Source of the DNA: Clostridia bacterium
Lineage (GTDB): Bacteria > Bacillota > Clostridia > Oscillospirales > CAG-272
DNA: 64,000 nt
NCBI GenBank assembly: GCA_017540175.1
Contig: JAFYBN010000031.1
Location: forward strand, 1-64,000
Direction: 5' to 3'
Position numbers and translations under genes: made by a program. The first letter of the stretch is position 1; every line of letters starts with the position of its first letter. The notes beneath the pieces were generated by a model. It was given only the letters and a program-made list of their open reading frames with translations, had not been told where the DNA came from and searched no databases. This document shows, piece by piece, positions 1 through 6,134 of this stretch.

Positions 1-52
1 CAGCTCAGGCTCAAATGCATGACGCCGATGGAATTTCATCGTGCTGCCGTGT

Positions 53-84
53 AAAAAACTCCACCCTACCGGAAAGCAGGGTGG
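53..84 (-). terminator. intrinsic terminator after the zinc-ribbon gene 201-962
   Basis: The inverted repeat CCACCCT/AGGGTGG (61-67 and 78-84) is followed, read on the minus strand, by a run of six T (53-58 as A on plus). It lies about 115 bases beyond the stop at 201. I see no gene in bases 1-200. Confidence 0.8.
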
Positions 85-200
85 AATTCATGAAACATTT
101 CTTTTGTTTTTTCACTGTCTACTTGACAGGGGGCGGTTCACTTTCGGATGTGCTCCGGGCCTCCGGGGGTTTTGTTTTTTTCAGCTACGCAGAGCCGCGG

Positions 201-962
201 TCACTCCTCTTCTTTGGCTTCGGTCTCTTCACCCGCGGCTTCGGCCGCATCATTTGCGGATTCGGCCATGTTATCCGCGGATTCGATCCCGTGATCCTCG
301 GCATGCGGGATTTCCTTCCCGCACGCGGTACAGAAATCCGCCGCGGTCGGGTTCTCTGTGCCGCAGAACGGGCAGCTGCGCCTGAGTGAGCTGCCGCAGG
401 CGGAGCAGAACCGCGCCTGAGCGGAAACGGACGAGCCGCAGAACGGGCATAACGCCGCGTACGGCAGCGGCCGCCTGACGGTGACTTCGACGAGGATCAC
501 CGCGGCGAGCATTCCGACCGCCCCGAGGATGAACGCGGCCAACGACAGCTTCCATCCCCATCCGATCCTTGTCATGAGCCGGAACATGGTTTCCGTGATC
601 TCGGATTTGAGGTCATCCGTCAGGATCATGTCGTACAGGTTCGACTTGAAGATCAGAAGCATCACGGCGCTGAGCGAGCACAGAGCCGCACCGATGAACG
701 ACCGGATTTTCCCGTACTCCCGGAAGGACAGCGCAAAAGCCGCGATGCCCGAGCCGACCGCCGCGAGCAATACGAAATTCGGCTCCGATCTGTCCTCCGC
801 GTCTTCGGAGACCTGAGCGGCGGCGGAACTGCTTCCTTTCAGGAAGTCGAGACCGCTGACTTCGACCGTCTTCCCGCTGCACGATACGACAACAAAAGGA
901 AAACAGAACGCGATCAGCGCGATCAGAACGGCAATTTTGGTAAACGCGGATATGGCTTTCAC
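201..962 (-). CDS. four-helix membrane protein with C-terminal double zinc ribbon (paralogue 1)
   Basis: Function unknown. The 253-residue product has predicted membrane helices at about residues 8-27, 62-80, 88-106 and 137-160. Two CxxC...CxxC zinc ribbons follow (Cys172/175/186/189 and Cys197/200/211/214), then an acidic Glu/Ala tail. The loop after helix 1 carries VVSCSG and a GLDFL motif that is echoed in the neighbouring paralogues (GFD in the 2040 gene). I chose the GTG at 962 because GGAAGAGG sits just upstream and the product then aligns with the MKxx starts of its paralogues; an in-frame ATG at 1022 would add 20 poorly hydrophobic residues. It lies downstream of the lipoprotein 1256-1780 on the same strand and probably shares its promoter. 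Zinc binding is inferred from the cysteine pattern, and the ribbon side is probably cytoplasmic. Confidence 0.8.
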   Translation of the reverse strand: MKAISAFTKIAVLIALIAFCFPFVVVSCSGKTVEVSGLDFLKGSSSAAAQVSEDAEDRSEPNFVLLAAVGSGIAAFALSFREYGKIRSFIGAALCSLSAVMLLIFKSNLYDMILTDDLKSEITETMFRLMTRIGWGWKLSLAAFILGAVGMLAAVILVEVTVRRPLPYAALCPFCGSSVSAQARFCSACGSSLRRSCPFCGTENPTAADFCTACGKEIPHAEDHGIESADNMAESANDAAEAAGEETEAKEEE

Positions 963-1088
963 GGCAAAACCTCTTCCATCCTGTGATCCGTTCTCGACTC
1001 GACGGGCAATAGGAAAAAACACGATGAATCGCTCCCGTCAATGCGGAGAAACGCGGCAAATCAAGACGCGTCCGGCATCCGAAGCCGC

Positions 1089-1150
1089 GCCGGGCAGTCG
1101 CCGGGCAATCGCCGGGCAGTCGCCGGGCAGTCGCCGGGCAGTCGCCGGGA
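1089..1150. repeat. 11-bp minisatellite, five full copies plus a partial
   Basis: The unit GCCGGGCAGTC repeats head to tail from 1089 to 1143 (second copy reads ...CAATC), followed by GCCGGGA. It sits in the 293-base gap between two minus-strand genes. No gene is supported here. Confidence 0.9.
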
Positions 1151-1181
1151 GGGCGGAGTCCGGGCGCGTTTTGCCGCGGGG

Positions 1182-1241
1182 GGTGATACGCGCGGCGGTA
1201 ATACACGCGGCGGTAATACACGCGGCGGTAATACACGCGAC
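1182..1241. repeat. 15-bp minisatellite, four copies
   Basis: The unit GGTAATACACGCGGC occurs at 1197, 1212 and 1227, with a diverged first copy at 1182 and a terminal change in the last copy. It ends just before the 3' end of the lipoprotein gene (1256). The frames opened through it look like repeat artefacts. Confidence 0.9.
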
Positions 1242-1255
1242 GGGACGCTGAGACG

Positions 1256-1780
1256 TCAGCGCTTCTTCGAGAACTTCAGAAACACCTCGTCGCCGTTCAT
1301 CTGAACGATTTTTCTATTCTCCAAGCGGAAGATCAGCGACTGACCGTCGTCCGTCACGGCGGTGATCACGTCGCCCTCCTTCGTATAGGTTCCTTCCATC
1401 GACTGCATAAAGCCGGGCATGGCCTCGCGGAAAGCCGAATCCATCAGATTGTCGATGAACGGGGTCAGATCGAAGCCCAGGATCAAACCCGAAATAGCGC
1501 CCATGGAAGCCGACATGGATTCCTTGAGCTTTTCGGTATCCACCTCATAGCTGAATTCTCCCTCGCTGTCAAAATAGAGATCCACTTCGAAGACGACGTC
1601 CCCGCTCAGCATGGACGTCAGATAATAGTCTTCATCCGACATGCCCGAGCGGTTATCGCTCAGCCTGCATTCGGCGTGCCAGTGTCCGACCTCCGGTTCT
1701 TTGGGCGCTCTTCTGACACAGCCGCCGAGCAGCAGCAGAGCGAGCGCGAACACCGCGAATGATTTGAGTGCTTTCTTCAT
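1256..1780 (-). CDS. small predicted lipoprotein of unknown function
   Basis: The 174-residue product starts MKKALKSFAVFAL and has a lipobox ending LLGGC, so export and lipidation at the cysteine are predicted. The mature part is mostly polar, and I do not recognise a family. The start at 1780 is preferred because AGGAG (1791-1795) lies 10 bases upstream; the ATG at 1786 would leave only 5. A perfect consensus promoter lies at 1910-1938. It sits among zinc-ribbon membrane paralogues and may be an extracytoplasmic partner, but only position suggests this. Confidence 0.75.
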   Translation of the reverse strand: MKKALKSFAVFALALLLLGGCVRRAPKEPEVGHWHAECRLSDNRSGMSDEDYYLTSMLSGDVVFEVDLYFDSEGEFSYEVDTEKLKESMSASMGAISGLILGFDLTPFIDNLMDSAFREAMPGFMQSMEGTYTKEGDVITAVTDDGQSLIFRLENRKIVQMNGDEVFLKFSKKR

Positions 1781-1909
1781 AACCATCCATCTCCTGAAAA
1801 TCGTTTGTTTGGCGATTCCGCGCCGGCACGGGCGGTTTTCCGCGGGTCGAACAACGGGGCGAGCGGTGAAAGGCAGCCGGGTCGGGATCTGTCGATTTTT
1901 ACAAAAAAC

Positions 1910-1938
1910 ATTATAGCAAAACCGCGTTTCTTTGTCAA
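1910..1938 (-). promoter_or_regulatory. sigma-A promoter for the lipoprotein gene
   Basis: Read on the minus strand: TTGACA (1938-1933), 17-bp spacer, TATAAT (1915-1910). Both hexamers match consensus. The leader to the ATG at 1780 is about 120 bases. Confidence 0.85.
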
Positions 1939-1969
1939 TACGTTGAAGTGTTTTTTCCCCGATTCGGCA

Positions 1970-2003
1970 TAAAACCCCCGTCAGCCGCAGCTTGACGGGG
2001 GTT
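1970..2003 (-). terminator. terminator after the zinc-ribbon gene 2040-2741
   Basis: The inverted repeat AACCCCCGTCA / TGACGGGGGTT (1973-1983, 1993-2003) ends on the minus strand in TTTT. It separates this transcript from the next promoter at 1938. Confidence 0.85.
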
Positions 2004-2039
2004 CGGTCAACGGGTCAGGGTTCGGGAACAGAGCCGCGG

Positions 2040-2741
2040 TCAGCCCTGCGGAGCGGAATCTCCGCCCGGGGTCTGAACAGCCTGCCCGCAGGCAACGCAG
2101 AATCTCGTCTCGATGTTGTTCTCCGCGCCGCAGTACGGGCACTGACGCTTGAGCGGCTGCGTGCAGTACGGGCAGAACTTCAGCGCGCTCGGAATGATCT
2201 GACCGCACCACGGGCAGTTCTTGGTATCCGCCTGTCCTCCCTGCGGATAGCCGCCGTATTGGACTTTTTTATCGGCGAGCGCCGCGATAACGAGCAGCGC
2301 GGCTGCCGCGATGAACAAAATCAAAGCGAACACCCAGCCGACCTTGGATTTTACCGTAACAGCCGAGAGTATATCCGTGTCCCCGAGGTATTTGCTCTTA
2401 AACGTCGCTCTGAAAATAATGAGCATCAATGTCCCGAACAAGGACAGCCCTGCGGCAACGAACTGCAGGATGCGCTTCTTCTGGACAAAGGACAATGCGA
2501 TCGCCGCAATCCCCGCGATAAACGCGAAAATCAGCGAAACGCTCGCTCCTGCCCCTTCTTCATATTCGCCGGCGCTTTCATTTCCGGATTTGATGCCGAA
2601 CATCATATCGAAGCCCGTATAGGTCACATTGATATCCTCACCGTATCCCTGCGACGAGCACGATACGTTGATGAAGGGAAGAAAGAACGCGAGAAGCGCG
2701 AGAAGAATGCAGATCTTTGCGGCAATGGGAAGAGCTTTCAT
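2040..2741 (-). CDS. four-helix membrane protein with C-terminal double zinc ribbon (paralogue 2)
   Basis: The 233-residue paralogue has helices at about 7-25, 68-86, 92-111 and 134-156. Zinc ribbons use Cys176/179/190/193 and Cys201/204/215/218. After helix 1 comes NVSCSS and then a YTGFDMMFG loop, matching the GFE/GLD position in the others. Its ribbon segment (CPYCTQPLKRQCP, ENNIETRFCV) is nearly identical to that of the gene at 4142-4759, pointing to recent duplication. RBS AAAGGAG lies 9 bases before the ATG. It follows the 2827-3888 gene by 85 bases on the same strand and is closed by the terminator at 1970-2003. Function is unknown. Confidence 0.85.
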   Translation of the reverse strand: MKALPIAAKICILLALLAFFLPFINVSCSSQGYGEDINVTYTGFDMMFGIKSGNESAGEYEEGAGASVSLIFAFIAGIAAIALSFVQKKRILQFVAAGLSLFGTLMLIIFRATFKSKYLGDTDILSAVTVKSKVGWVFALILFIAAAALLVIAALADKKVQYGGYPQGGQADTKNCPWCGQIIPSALKFCPYCTQPLKRQCPYCGAENNIETRFCVACGQAVQTPGGDSAPQG

Positions 2742-2826
2742 GAGAAATCTCCTTTCAATATTGTGGGCCGCCGCGTCTGCGGCCGTATGGAAGCGGTGCC
2801 GTCACGCAGGGAAAGCCGGACCGTTT

Positions 2827-3888
2827 TCAGTCCTGCTGTGCCGGCGGCTGCTGGGGCTTCTCCGCCTGCTGCTGAGGAGCGGGCTCAGCCGGCTGCTGGG
2901 ATGCAGGCGCGGACTGCTCTTGAGAAGCGGGAGCGGACGGCTGTTGAGGAGCAGGCGCGTACTGCTGCTGAGGGTTGGGTGCATACTGCCGCTGACCGGC
3001 AGGAGCATATTGCTGCTGAGGGTTGGGCGCGTACTGCTGTTGAGGATTGGGGACATACTGCCGCTGACCGGCAGGAGCGTATTGCTGCTGAGGGTTGGGT
3101 GCGTACTGCTGCTGAGGAGCAGGTGCGTACTGCTGCTGAGGTGCAGGCGCGTACTGCTGCTGAGGTGCGGGCGCATACTGCTGCTGAGGTGCGGGCGTGT
3201 ACGGCTGCTGCTGAGACTCCTGCGGTGTCATCCCGCCGTACGGGAACTCCTTCCCGCAGGTGGTGCAGGTCTTGGCGGCGATGTAGTTTTCCGCACCGCA
3301 GTATGGGCAGTCACGCTTGACCTCCCGTCCGCAGGTGTGACAGAATCGGATCGTGTTCGGAATGGTCGTCTGACACCACGGGCAAGTCATCGCCATCACC
3401 GGTCTGTTCGCATGCATGAATTCCTGCTGTCTTACATAGTTCCGGTTTCTGACGGAATATGAGATATTGTAACACGCCGCGAAGATCTGACCCGCTGCGG
3501 CGAGAATAAAGCCGAACAGCGAGATGAACCAGCCGATTCCGGCGTAATCTATGTAACCAAATGTTTTGCTTGCAGCCACGATCAGCAAGACGGCCTCGGT
3601 GACGCACAGAACGGCGCCGATGATCGGAGGGACCTTTCTGGAATCCAGAAAAGTAAAGATGAAAGCGATAACAGCCAGAACAAGTATGAAAAGATGCGTA
3701 CGCACAAACCCTTTCATAAGGTCCTCGAATTCTTTTGCCCTTTTCATCCCCTCCAATTCTTCCTTCACAATTTCAAAGCCGCTTTGGGATTCGGTTACAC
3801 CCAAAAAACTTACGGTGACAAAGGGCAGCAGGAACGCGAGAACAGCAATGATAATTACTACTTTTGTTAACGGTGAAACGACTCTCAT
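2827..3888 (-). CDS. zinc-ribbon membrane protein with octapeptide-repeat tail (paralogue 3)
   Basis: The 353-residue paralogue has helices at about 8-27, 63-81, 87-106 and 117-138. Double zinc ribbons use Cys169/172/183/186 and Cys194/197/208/211. Unlike the others it ends in a roughly 130-residue Pro/Gln/Tyr tail made of octapeptides such as PAPQQQYA, PNPQQQYA and PAGQRQYA, decaying to PASQEQSA-like units near the C terminus. Such a tail is probably disordered and could act as a tether or multivalent binding surface (inference). RBS AAAGGGGG lies upstream of the ATG. The cysteine loop after helix 1 is absent here (VTVSFLG). Function is unknown. Confidence 0.85.
   Translation of the reverse strand: MRVVSPLTKVVIIIAVLAFLLPFVTVSFLGVTESQSGFEIVKEELEGMKRAKEFEDLMKGFVRTHLFILVLAVIAFIFTFLDSRKVPPIIGAVLCVTEAVLLIVAASKTFGYIDYAGIGWFISLFGFILAAAGQIFAACYNISYSVRNRNYVRQQEFMHANRPVMAMTCPWCQTTIPNTIRFCHTCGREVKRDCPYCGAENYIAAKTCTTCGKEFPYGGMTPQESQQQPYTPAPQQQYAPAPQQQYAPAPQQQYAPAPQQQYAPNPQQQYAPAGQRQYVPNPQQQYAPNPQQQYAPAGQRQYAPNPQQQYAPAPQQPSAPASQEQSAPASQQPAEPAPQQQAEKPQQPPAQQD
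2839..3195 (-). repeat. 24-bp coding repeat encoding P-x-x-Q-x-Q-Y-A octapeptides
   Basis: About 13-14 tandem 24-bp units within the 3' third of gene 2827-3888. The first four peptide units are identical (PAPQQQYA) and later units alternate with PNPQQQYA and PAGQRQYA. The codon-level similarity suggests expansion by slippage or unequal recombination. Confidence 0.85.
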
Positions 3889-3971
3889 AAGAATCCCCCT
3901 TTCCTAATTCCATATAGATCGACGATATGCGCCGCTTTCTCAGTCGGCTGGATTGCGGAAATCTCTCTGCT

Positions 3972-4051
3972 TCCGTGCACCCGTGCACCCATGCATCCGT
4001 GCACCCGTGCATCCGTGCACCCGTGCATCCGTGCACCCGTGCATCCGTGCA
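3972..4051. repeat. 8-bp minisatellite YCCGTGCA, ten copies
   Basis: Ten contiguous 8-bp units alternate TCCGTGCA and CCCGTGCA, forming a 16-bp higher-order period; one unit reads CCCATGCA. It lies in the 253-base gap between two zinc-ribbon genes. Because 8 is not a multiple of 3, all frames stay open, which explains the His/Pro/Cys-rich frames here that I do not accept as genes. Confidence 0.95.
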
Positions 4052-4110
4052 CCCGTCTGCCCGTTGCCCGCTCGTCGTCATTCGGCGGCGGGAAGCGGCG
4101 CGAAGGCGCG

Positions 4111-4155
4111 ATCAGCCCTGATGCGATCAGCCCTGACGCGATCAGCCCTGACGCG
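4111..4155. repeat. 15-bp tandem repeat overlapping a stop codon, three copies
   Basis: The units ATCAGCCCTGAYGCG lie at 4111, 4126 and 4141. The copy at 4141 contains the last codons and TGA (4142-4144) of the minus-strand gene 4142-4759. The other two are downstream of the stop and repeat it. Confidence 0.95.
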
Positions 4156-4759
4156 CGGAATTGCCGTTCACGGGCGGGAACGCCTGACCGCAGCCGACGC
4201 AGAATCTCGTCTCGATGTTGTTTTCGGTGCCGCAGCGCGGGCACTGGCGCTTCAGCGGCTGCGTGCAGTAAGGGCAGAACTTCATCGTAACCGGAATGAT
4301 CTGACGGCACCACGGGCAGACCTTCGTCGCCTGCTGCTGATAGCCGCCCTGCTGGGCGTTCGCGTTCGATCCATGCATAATGATCGAAGCGACCGAGCCG
4401 CCCAGACCGAAAATAAACATGAACAGCGAAATCCACCAGCCGGCTCCGGTCAGATCGCGGCCGAATCCATCAGAGCATTTGCTGCTGAAAACGATCAGCA
4501 TAATGACGGCAAACAGGCACAGCGCCGCGCAGACGAAGGGCGGAATCTTCTTGCGATTGAAAAAGGCCAGAATGAACGCGGCAATTCCCGCAAGGAACGC
4601 GAGAAGCACGGGAACCGAGATATCGGTCGGAGCCTCATCCATACATTCAAAGGCGCTGAGATTTTGACCATAAGCGCTTATAAAGGGAAAAACGAAAGAG
4701 AGCAGTGCGAGTCCGATGACGACTACGGTTGCCAGGGATACGATTTTCTTCACGTTCAT
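4142..4759 (-). CDS. four-helix membrane protein with C-terminal double zinc ribbon (paralogue 4)
   Basis: The 205-residue paralogue starts MNVKKIVSL. Helices lie at about 7-28, 49-67, 73-92 and 106-127. Zinc ribbons use Cys148/151/162/165 and Cys173/176/187/190. The start at 4759 is chosen because an upstream in-frame ATG at 4807 falls inside the -10 box of a perfect promoter (4806-4834) and so cannot be transcribed from it. The RBS is weak (AGAAAGATG). The last codons and stop belong to a 15-bp tandem repeat. Function is unknown; it is the shortest member of the local family. Confidence 0.85.
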   Translation of the reverse strand: MNVKKIVSLATVVVIGLALLSFVFPFISAYGQNLSAFECMDEAPTDISVPVLLAFLAGIAAFILAFFNRKKIPPFVCAALCLFAVIMLIVFSSKCSDGFGRDLTGAGWWISLFMFIFGLGGSVASIIMHGSNANAQQGGYQQQATKVCPWCRQIIPVTMKFCPYCTQPLKRQCPRCGTENNIETRFCVGCGQAFPPVNGNSARQG

Positions 4760-4805
4760 AATGATACATCTTTCTTGAATTTTTAGGGGATTTTTCACAT
4801 AAATC

Positions 4806-4834
4806 ATTATAACAAAACATCATCCTTCTGTCAA
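4806..4834 (-). promoter_or_regulatory. sigma-A promoter for the zinc-ribbon gene 4142-4759
   Basis: On the minus strand: TTGACA (4834-4829), 17-bp spacer, TATAAT (4811-4806). Both hexamers match consensus, and the leader is about 40 bases. It may drive the run 4759-2040. Confidence 0.85.
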
Positions 4835-4898
4835 TACGCAGAATGAGTTTTTTTCATTTCTTCACAATATAATCGTGCGATAGTCCCGCTCTGCCGGA

Positions 4899-5879
4899 TC
4901 ACGCCTCCTCGCCCGACGGAGGCAAAAGCTCCTTTTCATACCCGACGGGCTCGCCCATCACGGGATAACCGTCTGCATCGAAGCCGATCTTCTGGATGCA
5001 AAAATACCGCGGGGCCTCGGTAACGGTTTCGTTGTGCTCCTTCATGCCGTGGTACGCGCACCAGAGCTCGCTGCCGTCGGGGGAGCGGAAGAACGAGGCG
5101 TGTCCGGGGCCGTAGACGCCGTTCGCCATCTCAAACAGCGGCTTTTCGTGCTTGATCCAGTTTTCGGCGCGGCACATCTTTTCCGGATCGCACCGGTCCC
5201 CGCCCGTGTATTCCAGCGCGCCGAGGACGTACCGGTCCGACCAGCACCCGTTGCCGGAATAAATGATGAAGAGCCGCTCGCCGCTTTCGACGAAGAACGC
5301 GCCCTCGTTGATCGTGTGATCCCCGTCGTAGGGCGGCACCGTTTCCCAATCGTACCGTGCACGGGAGATCATCGCCCGATGTTCGCCGAAGGTCCACGGG
5401 TTTTCGAGCTCGATGATGTCAAGGACCTGTCCGCGGTCCACGCGCGAACAGCAGAGGTACTGCACCCCGTCCGGCGCCGTGTACACGGTGGGGTCGATGG
5501 AAAAGACGTCCGGGGAGGGCTTGCACTTGAAGCGCCATTCGCCGAAGGGATCGGACGTAAGAGCTTCCATGATGAAAAGCCGCTTTTCGCCCGGCTCCTC
5601 CGTGACGCGTCCGGAGGTATAAATATACCATTTTCCGTTCGAGCCCCTGTGCATCTCGGGCGCCCAGATGTTGCCCCAGATGCCGTCGCGCTCCCCGTCC
5701 GGCGTGTAAATCACCTTCGATTCCCCGCCCGTGCAGATTTCGGCGGCGTGCCGCGAGCGGAACAGCTCGAGCACGGTTCCGCGGGTGAAGAGGGCGTAAT
5801 AGTACCCGGTCTCGGGATCAAAGGTCATGAAGGGATCCGGCGCGTCCCAGGGGGAGACGGGATTCTTGAATGATTTCAT
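4899..5879 (-). CDS. GH43-like glycoside hydrolase (paralogue A), cytoplasmic
   Basis: The 326-residue product has the five-bladed beta-propeller pattern of GH43 and its relatives. An N-terminal NPVSPWDAPDPF holds the likely base Asp15, SIDPTVY the pKa-modulating Asp, and TINEGAF the likely acid Glu; GPGHASFF is typical of the fourth blade. GH43 enzymes usually remove arabinofuranosyl or xylosyl units. There is no signal peptide, so it probably acts on imported oligosaccharides. RBS GAAAGGA lies upstream. A TATAAT box at 5935-5930 on the minus strand has only a poor -35. A close paralogue with the same motifs lies at 21206-22189. The exact substrate cannot be read from sequence. Confidence 0.8.
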   Translation of the reverse strand: MKSFKNPVSPWDAPDPFMTFDPETGYYYALFTRGTVLELFRSRHAAEICTGGESKVIYTPDGERDGIWGNIWAPEMHRGSNGKWYIYTSGRVTEEPGEKRLFIMEALTSDPFGEWRFKCKPSPDVFSIDPTVYTAPDGVQYLCCSRVDRGQVLDIIELENPWTFGEHRAMISRARYDWETVPPYDGDHTINEGAFFVESGERLFIIYSGNGCWSDRYVLGALEYTGGDRCDPEKMCRAENWIKHEKPLFEMANGVYGPGHASFFRSPDGSELWCAYHGMKEHNETVTEAPRYFCIQKIGFDADGYPVMGEPVGYEKELLPPSGEEA

Positions 5880-6041
5880 ATCTCTGTCCTTTCTCGCGCG
5901 CGGGCAATGCGGCGCCGCGCGTTTTTTCCATTATACATCATGCATCCCGAAAAGAAAAGGGGGAAACGCCGCGGAGCGCAAAAAAAACGGGACCGTATCC
6001 TGCGAAATCCCGCCCCGGCGGGAAAGAAAGCCGCTTCCGTG

Positions 6042-6070
6042 TTGACACCGCACCGCCGTCCTGATATAAT
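6042..6070 (+). promoter_or_regulatory. sigma-A promoter for the GH116-like gene
   Basis: TTGACA (6042-6047), 17-bp spacer, TATAAT (6065-6070); both match consensus. The start codon is at 6135. Confidence 0.85.
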
Positions 6071-6134
6071 GAAAATCAAAAGAGAGCCGCGTCACGGGAC
6101 GAAAGCGCCCGGACGAAGAGCAGAGGAGGATCAC

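Noticed and set aside
2629-3462. Leu/Arg-rich plus-strand frame opposite the octapeptide repeats
   Set aside because: It is the complement of Pro/Gln/Tyr repeat codons; the minus gene has helices and zinc ribbons in the same family plan as its paralogues.
3953-4786. His/Pro/Cys-rich plus-strand frames through the 8-bp repeat
   Set aside because: An 8-bp unit without stops opens all frames; beyond it the frame is antisense to the zinc-ribbon gene.
4760-4807. Upstream start (ATG 4807) for zinc-ribbon paralogue 4
   Set aside because: It lies within the -10 element of the gene's own consensus promoter, so it would not be in the transcript.
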